A stretch of 64,000 nucleotides of DNA from Hemicentrotus pulcherrimus (lineage: Eukaryota > Echinodermata > Echinoidea > Camarodonta > Strongylocentrotidae): NCBI GenBank assembly GCA_003118195.1, contig BEXV01000263.1, positions 110,200 through 174,199 of the forward strand, read 5' to 3'. The stretch's first letter is position 1; each line of letters opens with the position of its first letter. The notes below the pieces were generated by a model. It was not told the DNA's origin. It was given only the letters and a program-made list of their open reading frames with translations, and did not search any database. The translations under genes were made by a program, and so were the position numbers. This document shows positions 25,238 to 37,996 of the stretch, piece by piece.

Positions 25238-26219
25238 TATTAACCTTTAGGTCAGTCAGGAACCTCATTCTACTAAAATGTTATGAATCATACCAGCAGT
25301 CTATACCTGTATCTCTTTTTTTGAAAATTCTTACAAACAATATCATCAAGATAGTTTGTTCTCCTGAACTGAATGCTTTCCAAGCTCTGTTTGACCATGC
25401 TCAGAGTGATCCGCTGCCCTTAGGCTTTAACACAAAGGTATATGATCAGTTGCATATTTGAATTAATGATTCTGATTGCTAGATAGTCAGCCTTGTTAAC
25501 AATATGTACATGCAATAATGATCTTCATTGGACCTTGCCATTTTGCAATCGATTGCAAACGATTGCAAACCTTTGTGTTGCAGATCCTGAATGGGTGTCC
25601 CAAGATGTTTTTTCGCTGTGTTAAATGTGAGATTTGTACTTGCACTAATTGGTAATTTTTCCCATTGCAAGCTCAATGTTAACAATGACGTATTGCACAT
25701 ACCGTTAAATTCCTGAACTTTGTGCAGTAACTGCCATGATAGTGAATACATGTATTTACATGTACAGTGCACATATAGTTCTCATATTCAGCTTCCTTGT
25801 AAGATTTTGAAGTATGTAACTTTTGAAGTTTATAAGCTGCACATATTCATGTAGGCTTGTAGTTGATCATTTCATGCTACACCATTGCCTTACTCAGTGC
25901 AGTTATTGTGTACAGTATGTTTAATACCCATGGTGAAATGTTGAGGAAAAAAAAATGAAAGGATTCAGTCTGGAGTTTAAGACTACTGGCCTATCAGGAG
26001 AATAGATTGCATTTGGCATTGTGGTTTTGTTTTATTCCGTCTGTCATCAACAATCATTATAAATGTATTCAGTAGAAAAGGTTGGTTCCCAAGCACTAAA
26101 TGCCTCTCAATATTTCCATATTTTCATATTGTTTGCTTGAAAGGGAATAGTGGGAGATATGCCCATAACAGGTCATATCAAGTGATTTGGTCAAAAACTG
26201 GGTCTTTTATAAATCTTAA
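25238..26219. other. No gene recognised
   Basis: AT-rich sequence; GCAATCGATTGCAAACGATTG at 25545-25568 is a small direct repeat. No coding signal. Confidence 0.5.
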
Positions 26220-26718
26220 AGCTATTACAAAGTTTTGGTATATGGTCATGAATTTGGTTTAAATGAACATATCGGAAGCATATGCAATTTTACAATATTC
26301 AATGATCATTGTCGCGGTTGAAATCGAGTCTAAAGTGATGAAATTGTAAATAACAAACTCTTTTTGTTGTATAGCTCCCTCTAAAGACTGATATTACTTT
26401 AGCTTTAAAACACTATTTCTTGACTACAATGGACCAATTTGCTATTCCCGTTTGAAAATTATATATCAGAACTGCATATTCTGAGATTTTCATGGTTGCA
26501 GCTACATGTATCATGGAAAGGTCTATAGGCGCTTCCGTATTTGAAATATTTGAAATTTACAGGGAGCACCGGTAAATTTTGATTATTCAATTTGCTCGAA
26601 AGCAGAAGTGTTTTAGGGGCTAAATTTTCTGGTGCATTTAATGCATCCACATTGTTCAAAATTGTAAGGAATTACTATCCATCCAATTTTCAAAATTTGT
26701 CGAAACTTTGCATTACCT
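26220..26718. mobile_element. Second TTAA-target element family, copy 2
   Basis: Ends AGCTATTACAAAGTTTTGG and AAACTTTGCATTACCT, flanked by TTAA (26216-26219) and TCAA (26719-26722). The interior matches 42497-42978 in the same orientation and 13080-13571 in reverse. Confidence 0.78.
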
Positions 26719-26799
26719 TCAAGTTCTGATCTTTATGTTTCTCTAATTTGTCTGCTTTTATTAAAACCAATTAAAGATCAGGGTGGACTTCCCCTTTAA

Positions 26800-27138
26800 A
26801 GAGAAGGTTGAGTTCTCGGAAGAGGTGACAAATAATTTGAGAGCGTTACCATTGTATTAATATGCAAGTGTGGAAGAACATCAGATAAAAAATGTTCCCT
26901 GAAAAGCATGGCTCTTCAAATGCCTTAATATTCTAAATATTGCATGTAGCATCATATTTTTATGCTACATGTTCATGTAGTTCCTGTAACTTTACCAAGA
27001 CTGGGCCAAATTTCTTATCATTTTGATAAATCCAGAACCTTGCAGTACACACCAATGCTAGATGATTAACCTTTTCTGATCGAATCTACAGCTTTTCTTA
27101 CACAATGCAATCGCATGACCATAACTCAACTTTATCTT
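26800..27138. mobile_element. piggyBac-like miniature element, TTAA target (copy 2)
   Basis: Ends AGAGAAGGTTGAGTTCT and AACTCAACTTTATCT, flanked by TTAA on both sides (26796-26799, 27139-27142). The interior matches 8776-9173 and 46431-46807 with a central deletion. Confidence 0.78.
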
Positions 27139-27142
27139 TTAA

Positions 27143-28221
27143 CCCCCTTTTAGGATTTTTATTCCTTTACTTTACAACCAGTATGAAAGAGGAAGAGGTA
27201 CATTTAAAGAGAGAGAGAGAGAGAGAGAGAGAGACCACAGGCATGTAAATATAGCATGCATGGTTAGCAGCTCAGTGTCAAGGTAAATGGATCCATTGAT
27301 AAAAGAACAAAGATTCCACTGCTTTTTATTCAACCTCACTTATGACAAAGCCTGAGCAAACATTGATTGTGGTTGCATTGTAAAGCAATAACATAAATTT
27401 GACTGAGCTAACCCACTAATCAATGAGTTGATTCAACAAATAAAAGGAGTTCCCTCAAAGGGTGAGTCTACCTGACTCACATCAAAATACAGTTCTGAAG
27501 TAGCAAGTGGACTATGATCTACTGCGTTCCTGCTACCTGTGAAAATGTGTAGTGCCTGAAAAGGTACAATGCTTGTGGATCATGCATCTTGGAAAGTTAA
27601 TCTCTTGTGCAAGAAAGGAAACTCATTGAGGAAGATATCCGAGTTATAAAGTGATTTAACAAAGTATACAGGTGTATATCTTGAATACTGTGTTGATTTT
27701 CTCATGCAAATATCCTCTTCTTGTGTTTTGGGGGTGATGTTTGATTGAACCATATATCCCTGATTGAACCCAACAATGTCTTGAAGTTGTACAGGTAAAG
27801 TGCATATCGGTATTGCTTTTTTTGTGCATCACTTCTTGTATGATCTGTACATTGATGTTATTGCAAGCTGAAGCTTGCATTCTTGATCATGGAATTTTAT
27901 GACATTTTTCTTGTAATCTTCTGGTTTTGTAAAGCACATAAATCTATATATGTTTATAAGACCTGACATGTAAGAGAAAAACACACTTTGATAGCTTATT
28001 TAGGTGACCTAAATTTTGCCAGATGTACTAGTACACAGAAGAATTGTGATTTGTTTGTTTATTAAATAATCACTTGAGTCTTTACTTGTACATGTTGTTT
28101 GTAACATATGGTTTAGTAGTATTGAATCATTGTGATAAATATTCTTATCCATGTATACTGTAGATAGAATTTTCTGTATTGATAGCTAACCAAGTTTTAT
28201 TTTATTGTTCTTTATTCACTT
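27143..28221. other. Region upstream of the first MYO9 coding exon
   Basis: It holds a GA microsatellite (27211-27233) and AT-rich sequence. It is probably the intron between an untranslated exon and exon 1; no promoter or UTR exon was identified. Confidence 0.45.
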
Positions 28222-28246
28222 GAAGGTGCAGACTACAGGTTCAACC
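28222..28246 (+). promoter_or_regulatory. Splice acceptor and short 5' UTR before the MYO9 start codon
   Basis: A pyrimidine/T-rich stretch (about 28195-28220) is followed by AG at 28224-28225 and again at 28230-28231. Either could be the acceptor; the second gives a 15-nt untranslated leader before the ATG. This implies at least one untranslated upstream exon, so the promoter is further upstream and was not identified. Confidence 0.5.
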
Positions 28247-29092
28247 ATGGCGGAGGGGGATGGGGTGGACGACACTGTCTATGCTGTGAGGGTTCACCCC
28301 GGTTCCGTTGATCCGGACAGGCATTACGTGGTCATCCAGGCCACCAAGCAGACCAGTACCACAGAGCTTTTAGAAGCGTTGTGCTGTAAGCTCGCCCTTT
28401 CCAAACCTGAGGAATACTGTCTATCTGAGGTCTGCCAAGATTCAGGACAGAGCTGCAAGGAGCGCCGGCTTGGTCTGGTTGAGTTTCCTGTCAAAGTGCA
28501 ATTACTCTGGCCAAAGATTGTGGTGGACAGTAAAGTTGGTGACTCCACTGATTCAGGCACCTTCCAAACGAACTATCGTTTCTTTTTACGTGGCATAAAC
28601 GAGACTCCAGGAGCACTCCCAGACATGTCTGACATGAAGAGTATAGACTCCTTTGTGAGTGGGTATTTCCTGCAACCCTCTGCATCTGGTGACTGCCATG
28701 ACCTATGCAAACTGCCCGATCTCAATGAAAAAACACTCCTGGACAACCTGTCAGCAAGGTTCCGCAAGGGCAAGATCTACACATATGTTGGATCTATACT
28801 AATAGCATTGAACCCTTTCAAGTTCTTCCCTATCTACAACCCAAAGTATGTCAACTTGTATCAGAACCACAGATTTGGGGAGCTTCCCCCACACATCTTT
28901 GCAATTGCAGATGCAGCGTTTCATACTATGCTCCAGGAGAAACAGAATCAATGTATTGTGATATCAGGAGAGAGTGGATCAGGGAAGACAGAGAGTACGA
29001 CATTGTTGATACATCATCTGACAGCACTCAGTCAGAAAGGATATGCCAGTGGTGTAGAACAGACTCTTCTAGGAGCAGGCCCTGTGCTAGAG
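28247..29092 (+). CDS. MYO9: MYO9 exon 1: RA-like domain and motor N-terminus with P-loop
   Basis: This 846-nt exon encodes residues 1-282 and ends in phase 0 at GAG|GTATTA. The start ATG at 28247 is preferred because it has A at -3 and G at +4 and begins an acidic MAEGDG sequence; the upstream in-frame ATG at 28205 lies before the probable acceptor. Residues about 10-105 resemble the Ras-associating/ubiquitin-like fold at the N-terminus of class IX myosins. Residues from about 128 (DLCKLPDLNEKTLLDNL) begin the motor; KIYTYVGSILIALNPFK is the conserved N-terminal motor segment, and GESGSGKTES (241-250) is the ATP-binding P-loop. The exon ends GAGPVLE and the next begins AFGNA, exactly the usual myosin order. 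Having the RA region and the first third of the nucleotide site in one uninterrupted exon is notable. Confidence 0.95.
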
Positions 29093-31141
29093 GTATTACA
29101 ATTAATGATGTCCATATTCTTAAATGCAGAATAAGTTTGAACTGGCTAAACTTAGCTCACTGTTTATTTAGTGCCAAAACTTCCATAGAATTACCTGTAA
29201 TTCTGTGACAAAATTATGAAATGATTATTCAAGTAATTACATTTAAATGTATCAGAGAATTCAATTTCATATCTTGATATATTTTTTGTTTTCTTTTTCA
29301 TTCATTTACAAAATTATGTTTATTCATAAACTGGAACACTGTTACTTTCGCGTGATTAATTCTTTGCGCTGAGTGACCCCAAAACATTTTTTGCTGGTTC
29401 TAAAATTTGTGTTGCTTGCAATTCGGCCTGTTCAAAACAAGCATAGTGGCATGCCGCCCTATTGTTTTTTTTCTACTGCACACTTGAAAGTTATCCATCA
29501 CTACGTCAATATCCATTGACAAAGTTGCCAATAAGAGGTTCATGTAGCTGTAGTGATATCTTACTTCAAACATTCATAACTTTCTTAGTATTGCGTACAA
29601 ATTATTTCAAATTTTCGCTATTCTGTTTCTCTTGTTTTTCTACTTCCATACAAATTAAATTATCACAAGGCTGAAGGGTTGAGTTGCCCTCTAGGTAGTG
29701 TATAAATATACAACCTGATACATCCACCGCTGCTCCTGCTGGAGGTGATATGTCAACTCCATTCTCTTAGTAGTTATGCATCAATTACACTTGAAAAATC
29801 AATCAATATTTGTATACTGTTTTCAAAGTCCTTGTTAAAATTGTTAATGTGGACTTCAAATATGGGACATTACTATAAAAACATAACAAATACATGGCAT
29901 GAAAATAGCGATTTTTTTGTTGTGTACATGCATTCCCATTTGCAAATAAATTCATTGCAAATAAAGTACATGTAGGCTTAGAATCAGTTTCAAAACATGC
30001 CTAGAGTTGTAAATACTGATTTGTTCTTCTTCTCATAAATTCACAATGCACAGTACAGTGTACTGTACAGTATCATGTATGAGCCAGCATTGTAATTTAC
30101 CCATATTTTGGCATGTCTATTAAAAGGAGTATTCAATTAATTAGGAATTCAGGCTGGTATTATATATTTATTGGGTGGTATCAATTATTTGAAGTGGATG
30201 AATGACCTAAATTTTCTTTCATTTGTCAATTTCCTGACTTGTACAGGTGAATTGACAAAGATCATACAGCATGCAATGAAACAAGATTTATTCTCCATGT
30301 CCTTCAGCCATTGATGCATGTTCAAAAGTGGCAAATATTGCCAAATCTATGATTAGAAAAATGTCTACAAAAACATGATAAAACCTTCAGCCAAAACACA
30401 AACAATTATTTGGATCTGTAATACATGTATCTTTCAAAAAAGAAGTATTTATTACAAGAAATGGGTAGGCTTTGCCCAAAAGAGGGAAGAAAATGTCTAT
30501 TCCAAGCAAAGAAATTGATTTGCACTATCATACTTGGGTAGCATTGCTGTTGTCACTGTGAGACTATTTTGAGAAAATGGGCTCAAATTAAAATATTTTC
30601 TCCAAGATTGCTTGGAACCATCTCATCTTGTTTGCTAGTGCATTCATTTTGCCTCTAAACATAGCTAGAATTAACATTGGGAGGGAAAGGCAAAGAGAAG
30701 AAGAAAACCACGGCTGTCAACCCTTCCACATTTGGAGGGAGTCTCACTAGCTCGTAGCGGGAAACTCACGGCACCACGCCATTTACTTCTGCTTCAATGT
30801 AGAATCTTTGGGTTTATGAAAAAACCTCCCACCAAACATGGTACATGTAACCACGCTTTTTACCTCAAGCTCGAAACTCAAGCAAGCTGATGAAGACGCG
30901 ATTTGTAACTTCTGGCTAATTTCCTGAATCATTAATAGCGGGCTATTCGGCCAACTCATGCTGATGGAGACAGGCTTCTAGTGAATGTTTTTGTTTCTTG
31001 TTTCAATGGGATTAGAATTTTCAGAAGCACTCAATAAGCAATTTATTTTGGAGTATTTTTTCCAGGTTTATTTGTATAGCTGAAGGTGATGAGACAAAAA
31101 GATACATATCTACAACAATGTATCTACCTATTATTGCTTAT

Positions 31142-31467
31142 GCTATGGTCACATTACCCAAAAGTAGCCTGCTCGGCGGCCGATCGGGGAGTTTTTAACC
31201 AATTCTGGCCGGAGGCTGCCCGGCCACCGAGCAGCGGCCGCCCAGGCACCGCTCGTTTTTAGGGCATCGATCGGTCACCGCTGAAGTTTTAGCACGAATT
31301 AAAATTTGGGCGGCGCATGCTCATTTTTCACTCGCCGCCCAAAATACGCTCAGTGCCTGGGCGGTTGCCGCCGGGGCAGCGACCTAATTGCTGGGCGATG
31401 CTTACTTTAGGCAGCGACCGAGCAGGCTACTGATCGGTCGGTCGCTGCTCAGATTTGTGACCATAGC
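31142..31467. mobile_element. GC-rich 326-bp inverted-repeat element
   Basis: The left end GCTATGGTCACATTACCC and right end GATTTGTGACCATAGC are inverted repeats; inside, AGTAGCCTGCTCGG pairs with CCGAGCAGGCTACT. It is much richer in G+C than the flanks and non-coding. The flanks do not show a clear target duplication. Confidence 0.7.
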
Positions 31468-31890
31468 TTTAGTCCTCTAGACAAGCAAGCTATATTTTAA
31501 TATTTTTGAATAAATGAGTTAGAATTGTTCCCCTGTCATATATTTTTCCCTGTCATATATTTTTCCTTGTCATAAATTTTTCCCTGAATATAATTTTTAC
31601 CATCTTAGTTATGATTTGCCCCCTTTAAAAAGTAAAGGTTTTGTTATTGAATTGAGAGGTCTTTCCAACTAGAACTTTATACAGGATACATGACAAAGTT
31701 TGCCTGGTACATCACATTATCAAGAAAATGGCTATGCCATGTACCAAGAATATCTTCGTTTATACTTATACCTATGACCAATGCTGCATTTTGTAAGGAA
31801 TATCGTACGTCAATAAGCAGGAATAAATCTCATATTTCAGTACCGGTATACCTACACTCCTAAACTTATTCTTTAGGCTGAGGTTTCCTT

Positions 31891-32456
31891 TAGTGCTGTA
31901 ACATCACGGATATCTCCAATTCCGTTTAACCGCCAGTCAAACAACTTTTTTTTTTTTGACCGAGTGAAAAAGCAGGAAGGTCATTTTACTGTGAGGTGCA
32001 TTTGAAGGCGCCAATTTGTGCTTGTGAACTTGTCACAAATAATAGTAACAATGTTGTTTTTAGAAGAATGTGTAAGATCATTAATGTAAATCAAAAACAG
32101 TTGAGCACCTAGGATAGAACCTTGTGGTATGCCGTGTGTAAAAGTTGGATGAATTATTATTACAAACTACATATTGAGAAATTTGAGCTCTATTACAATG
32201 ATTACTTGCAAACCAAGATGACAGACAAATTGGAGTGTTGTTCTAGTTTCGGAGTGGTGAGTCAACACACAGATTACTGAGCTGGGAGACATTGCCAGGC
32301 ATAGTTCCAGATGGAGGGGCATAAATCGGATTTTTTTAATTATTAAAAAAAATTATAAAAAAAAAAAAAAATGGGAAAACGAAACCGTCCAATTGAAAAC
32401 GGAATCCGCCATGGGCGATCGGATACCGGACGGTTAAACGTTTGACTACAGCACTA
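31891..32456. mobile_element. Complete hAT-like element with 8-bp target duplication
   Basis: It begins TAGTGCTGTAACATCACGG and ends with GACTACAGCACTA; the terminal ten bases are inverted repeats. Flanking 8-mers GTTTCCTT (31883-31890) and GTTTCTTT (32457-32464) match at 7 of 8, the duplication length of the hAT superfamily. The inside holds a minus-strand reverse-transcriptase fragment instead of a transposase, so it is non-autonomous. Confidence 0.78.
32078..32138 (-). pseudogene. Reverse-transcriptase fragment inside the hAT-like element
   Basis: The minus strand reads HGIPQGSILGAQLFLIYIND-like sequence (PQGSILG then LFLIYIND), the LINE reverse-transcriptase palm signature. It corresponds to the fragments at 48676-48735 and 37753-37775. 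Confidence 0.6.
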
Positions 32457-32733
32457 GTTTCTTTTCAGGGATTTGATATATGAAGAATTTTTTTCAATGA
32501 AAAAAGTTAATGTAATAATGTTGTAACTTGTGGTATCTTTATTTTGTGATATTAGACTTCTAGAAGTCGGCATGACTCAGAATATTTTGTTTCACCGTTA
32601 ATGATTATTTTTATGTGTTTTTTGAAGCTTAAATAATTATGATTCTATGATGAATATAATATATGTTCAGTTTTGTGTATATTCATATGCTAATTGTAAT
32701 ACTGTGTTTTTTTTTTTACCCCTGCATCATCAG

Positions 32734-32828
32734 GCATTTGGAAATGCAAAAACAGTTGTAAACAACAACAGCAGTCGCTTTGGGAAATTCATACAAATCA
32801 ACTACAGAGAAAATGGCACTGTTCATGG
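32734..32828 (+). CDS. MYO9: MYO9 exon 2: switch I
   Basis: This 95-nt exon encodes residues 283-313 plus two bases of Gly314. It begins AFGNAKT and contains [12 protein letters not shown], the switch I segment that binds the nucleotide gamma-phosphate and Mg2+. The acceptor is CATCAG; the donor is GG|GTAAGA. It matches the myosin order directly after GAGPVLE of exon 1. Confidence 0.96.
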
Positions 32829-34469
32829 GTAAGATAACCATCTACATATATTCTATTTTTCTCCTATGAATATTTATATTGTGTATCACAATGTTTCTAA
32901 CTTCACTGTATTTTGTTTACGTTCATGTAGTATAACATTATCTTAAGTTCATCTGATCCTAAAAGCTTTTTTGTTTGATAGGATGGAGAGCGTATCTAGC
33001 TTATGGTGATTCATGTGCATGTTCATATGAAAATTTGGTCACGTTTGTACACGCAATGGGCCTTGTGTTCATAATATGGAAATTTTTGTACCGGTACTTG
33101 ATATGCAAATTTGTGTTCATGTATTAGTCTATACCTAAATTTGTGTAGAAGGATAAAAGTTAAAACACCTACATGTTGTATGTCTTGCACTTTTATATTG
33201 ACAAGCAGAATAAGCACTAGATTATAGAAATACAAATTAAACATGTACTGCTGAAACATGTCCATTTTATTTCTTAGAATATCATTAGTACCTTTTAGTG
33301 GTGAATATTTCTAAAGTGTTTGTTACTTATGTATGTATTATATTTATGCAAACATGTATATAACAGTCATGTATTTTTTTCTTCACTCGTACCTTTTCAT
33401 GAATTTAATTTGTGCCTTCAAGTTTGAATGTATTCATCTGTTTAACAATAAAGTACATCTCAACTTCTAAGAGCCTTTCTAGCTTACATACGTTTAATAA
33501 TAGAAGTATTGTTAATGTAATATTTTCCCCAGACATATATTTGTGCCCTTTATTAATCTGTGTTGTCATCAGAAAATAAAGCTGAAATAGCAATTTCACT
33601 GTTTATTAACAAGCATGTTATTCCAGAAAATGTATTAGTTACCCTAAACTTATGTGCCATCCTCCATCTTCTTTTATATATTATTGTCTTTTCTTTATTT
33701 AGTAGAGCGATTTTGCATTTTAATTTTTAAGGTTCAAGATATATCTGAAGTACTTGTTAGATATAATTCTCCTGTTTATTTTACATTACAAATACTTTGA
33801 TTTACGAATATCTTAATTTTTATGAATCCAGGAAAGTAATAAATTTATTTACAAAACTTTAAACTTATTTTCTAAACTTGTTTAGATTATACTCTTACAA
33901 ACTGCCCTAACTGTCAAGTTTGTAATCTTTTTACGTACATGTATACTAATAATGAAATGCTTAGAGGATATCAAAAAAATTATTATTGCCTTTTTTTTCC
34001 TTCTTTCAAATTACTTTTAAATGATAGCTTTAGATTTTCTTCCAAAGAGTAGACTGCTTCTGCTTTTACAAAGGGCAAGTCCACTTTAAAAAATAACGTA
34101 ATTACAATAGAAGCAGAAAAATCACACAAACCAATCAAAAAAAGTTTGAGTAAAAACAGATTATTAATAAGAAAGTTATGAATTGTTAATGACATGAAAA
34201 CTTTGAAAATCACAAGACAAATTGGCAACTCACTCATGAGTCTGTGACGTCATTGCCTCACAATCCACTAATTGTTTACTTTATATTGATAATATTAATT
34301 TCAGAGTTTCTTCCTGAAAATCTTATTTCCTCACACCAGCAACCAAGTTATTGATCCAAGTTTTGTGCGGATGAAAAATCTTTTTTTGTTCCCTTCTCAA
34401 TACATCGAAAATTTGAGGACTTAAATGCAATTTTTTATTGCAACATTATCAACTGTCTNCCCCGCTTTC

Positions 34470-35540
34470 AACATAGGGTGTGTTTATCGTACCTTACCAC
34501 TCAGAATTAGGGTTTCTATATTTACATATCGCACCCCACTATACGAACGTGATTTGCGGGATGTCGCGTTTATCGTCTCTTCACGATTCAAAGTAAAGGC
34601 CTTGTCTCTGCGCAGCTGCTGTGCGCCGTTTGACCCAGGAAGCAGAAAGTTTTCCTGAGGTCAAGTAGAGCGCGCGCTTTTTTTTATTTTCGATCCATCT
34701 AGTACTAGGCTACTGCGAGTAATATTATCACTTTAAAATTTAAGTTTTAAAAGTCTTGACGATTATTGGTTTATTCCTAAAGCCCCGATTACAAATGCCA
34801 TTCCGAACTGCTACGAACACGGTACGAACGCCGTACGAACGATTTTCAGACAATGGAAATTCAGGAAGACAATGGAAAAACAGGGAGATTCGTACAAACG
34901 CCTCTTTCGTATGAACTGTGACCTAGCTTGACTTTCAATTTAAGAGCCCCTGAATAATGGGGTCTGCCCACATCAGCAGCAAACACCTCAGCTCATTGGC
35001 ATCCCAGTTTGACCTTTTTGCCTTTACATTAGCACTCACAGACATAATTATATAGTAAAGGTCTAAACTAAAAATAACAAATAGCGAAATGTTGTTGAGT
35101 ATCTTCTTGGAGTATCAAATAGCATGTACATACGATGACGATACAAAAGTTAAAGAACGTAATCGCACGATGCGTAAACTATGAACAATGCAATGCGTTA
35201 AAAAAACAATGAACGATGACGATGAACGAGTACACACACATGCTTGTACATCAACATGACACAGCACATGGTGCGCGCTTTTTCTTCGAACTGGAAATCA
35301 GCCTGGGAAGGTCCGATTTGTATTTGGGGTTCAAAACAGCTTTGCATTTATCATCTCTCAGAAATGTGATTCTGGCTCTATGTCACATTCAAAACACACT
35401 TTTTTTTGCGTTTCTATATACCCATATCTAAAGACGTTTGAAAAAGGCTTTGAGTTTATCACCTTAAAAATTTGCCTGGTAGACGTTTGAAAATGCTGAT
35501 TCTAGGCAAAAAGATGTTCTATAAACGCACCTTTAGACTA
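34470..35540. mobile_element. Inverted-repeat element with GGGTGYGTTTAT-type ends, copy 2
   Basis: The left end AGGGTGTGTTTATCGTACC and right end TCTATAAACGCACCTT are inverted relatives. The interior matches 11133-11759 in reverse and is interrupted by other sequence at about 34690-35200, which has repeated TACGAAC motifs (34800-34850). Confidence 0.5.
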
Positions 35541-35876
35541 GCATTTCTCATTGTATGGTCTCCTAGTCTCTCCCTGCTTATTAATAGGGTATTTCTAAAA
35601 TATTCACTGGAAACCAATGGTACTTTCCTATTTATTCTGTGAGAATTCTATTAACTCTTGTTTGAAAATTAAAACTTGATCTTTTATTTTTTATTTTTTC
35701 AAGATTGGCTAAAGCATGTATGAATATGTTTTATTTTTTTATGCCCTCTCCAGATGCTCAATAAACACAGATAATGTTAAGAGTGATGGGTAAGCTGCAC
35801 ACCCTGTGTGTGGAATGGAATGCACCATGTTCATAATAACCAGCATGGCTTTTACCATGTGAGGACTACTAAATGA

Positions 35877-35943
35877 AGGAGGAGAGAGAGAGAATAAGGG
35901 AGGGGGTAGAGATAGAGAGAGCAAGAAAGAGAGAGAGAGAGAG
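35877..35943 (+). repeat. GA microsatellite at the gap edge
   Basis: A purine-rich (GA)n stretch runs into the gap at 35944. Further GA runs lie at 37080-37100. Confidence 0.9.
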
Positions 35944-36400
35944 NNNNNNNNNNNNNNNNNNNNNNNNNNNNNNNNNNNNNNNNNNNNNNNNNNNNNNNNN
36001 NNNNNNNNNNNNNNNNNNNNNNNNNNNNNNNNNNNNNNNNNNNNNNNNNNNNNNNNNNNNNNNNNNNNNNNNNNNNNNNNNNNNNNNNNNNNNNNNNNNN
36101 NNNNNNNNNNNNNNNNNNNNNNNNNNNNNNNNNNNNNNNNNNNNNNNNNNNNNNNNNNNNNNNNNNNNNNNNNNNNNNNNNNNNNNNNNNNNNNNNNNNN
36201 NNNNNNNNNNNNNNNNNNNNNNNNNNNNNNNNNNNNNNNNNNNNNNNNNNNNNNNNNNNNNNNNNNNNNNNNNNNNNNNNNNNNNNNNNNNNNNNNNNNN
36301 NNNNNNNNNNNNNNNNNNNNNNNNNNNNNNNNNNNNNNNNNNNNNNNNNNNNNNNNNNNNNNNNNNNNNNNNNNNNNNNNNNNNNNNNNNNNNNNNNNNN
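35944..36400. other. Assembly gap (457 N)
   Basis: All bases are unknown. Any ORF drawn across it is meaningless. Confidence 1.
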
Positions 36401-36466
36401 GAATCCAGCTGGAAGACCAATTAAGGCCACACACAGAGAATTGCCTGTAGGAGCCAGATAAGTGAG

Positions 36467-36565
36467 CATAAACACTACATCGTGGAACTGCGATTACGAT
36501 GAGCGTTTACGATGAGCGTTACAAATCGCTCATTCTGCCTTCAAAAGTGAAGCATAAACGCGGCC
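36467..36565 (+). mobile_element. End fragment of the SANT/Myb-related element
   Basis: ATGAGCGTT..ATTCTGCCTTCAAAAGTGAAGC..ATAAACGC matches the right end of 43895-44583. The other part may lie in the gap. Confidence 0.55.
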
Positions 36566-37461
36566 TAAGATACTTTATTCACGAAAATGCTCTGCTTGCT
36601 GAAGAACAATGTGATGCAAAAAAATGGGGTTGAACTTTGAAGTTTGTTATTTGTCTAGATTGCTTTATTTAGTTTTTTATACATTGTACACGGTATGTTT
36701 TTCAATCTAATGTAATGTTTGTCTAAGCATGCATTAATAACTTGAATTTGACATGAACTGCCTTAATGACTGCCAAGACTTGTTTGTCAGCATCACTTCC
36801 TCGATTTATTAACTACATTATATTGATTATGGTATTGTTTAAAATGTCATGTTGCAAGATGTAAGTTCCAGCAGTCCAATCCAGATTTTAAGGTATTTAC
36901 ATGACATCCTTTGTAAATGTGAAGAAAATGTAGAAAGCAGATGAAGGTGGGTACCTTATTGCATAGAAAGTAGAATTCCAAAGTCACTGTCACGACATCT
37001 CAGCTATTTTAATTCATATGCTTTCCTGATGTGAGCCTCCTACACTCCCATGGTTAGTTTCTTGGAATATCTATTAGGGAGAGAGAGAGAGAGAGAGATA
37101 TTAAGAAAATTTTTGTATTCTTCAGTGAGGAGAGGTGGAAATAAGAATAAATTGAAAAATAATTTCAGGCGAGTATACAGGTATCTGATACAAGTATCAT
37201 CATCATCGATGACTAACTAAAACAAAACAAAATTTATTTTGTACAAAAGGCAAATCAGTGGATGTTTTTTCTCAGGAAAAGGGAAAGGTTTAATGTATTC
37301 TAAAAGTCTGTTATACAAAGTGTTGTGCTTTTTGATTTGATGGGTACAGTACATCTTCCGCACCCTTTGATGCTTTACTTCAAACAGATCTGGATTACGT
37401 TTATGTGTACCATGCACGCTCAGGGCGAGATTAAGGTTTTCTTTTCTACCCAATGTACACC

Positions 37462-37996
37462 TACCGTAAATCTCTGTGTATAAGGCGCACCCCTATTTTT
37501 TGGGAAAAAAAAATGTTTTTTATTGTTTTTTTTGTTGCCGAAAACCCACAATGTCGTTGTAGAAGAATGTGTAAAATCATTAATGTTAATTAAAAAAATA
37601 GGTCCAGACTCTAAGGCTTCATGATACCAAGTGTCCCACACCAGCCTCATCACATCACCTAGCAGAAACACTGTGTTCTATGCCAAACATCAATAGTCAT
37701 GCATGATATGAATAGCATCCTCTAAATTTCTGACATTGGAGTACCGGTACCTAGGATAGAACCTTGTGGTACACCATTTGTTATAGAAAAATTACTTTAA
37801 AACCAAGATGACGGACAAATTTGAGTGTTGTTGTAGTTACCGAGTGGTGAGTCAACACACTGATTACTGAGCTGGGAGACATTGCCAGTCATAGCGCCAT
37901 AAATCAAAATTCTGTACCTCTGTATAAGGCGCACCCCCGACTTTCAAATTTTTTCGGCGGCAAAAAAGTGCGCCTTATACACGGAGATTTACGGTA
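37462..37996. mobile_element. Inverted-repeat element with TACCGTAAATCT ends
   Basis: The left end TACCGTAAATCTCTGTGTAT then AAGGCGCACCCC and the right end GCGCCTTATACACGGAGATT then TACGGTA are inverted repeats of about 27 bases. The interior contains the same reverse-transcriptase relic (minus-strand VPQGSILG at about 37753-37775) as 31891-32456 and 48543-49151. Confidence 0.72.

Larger units (their letters stand above)
29093..32733 (+). other. MYO9 intron 1
   Basis: A GT-AG intron of 3,641 bp (GTATTA donor, ATCATCAG acceptor after a T-rich tract). It holds a GC-rich inverted-repeat element (31142-31467) and a hAT-like element (31891-32456). Around 30700-30990 there is a diverged relative of the element at 39058-39394. 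No other gene was seen in it. Confidence 0.85.

Noticed and set aside
28324..28773. Minus-strand ORFs opposite MYO9 exon 1
   Set aside because: They are antisense shadows of a conserved coding exon.
35739..36475. Long open frames across the N gap
   Set aside because: They are made of unknown bases and flanking GA/CT repeat sequence.
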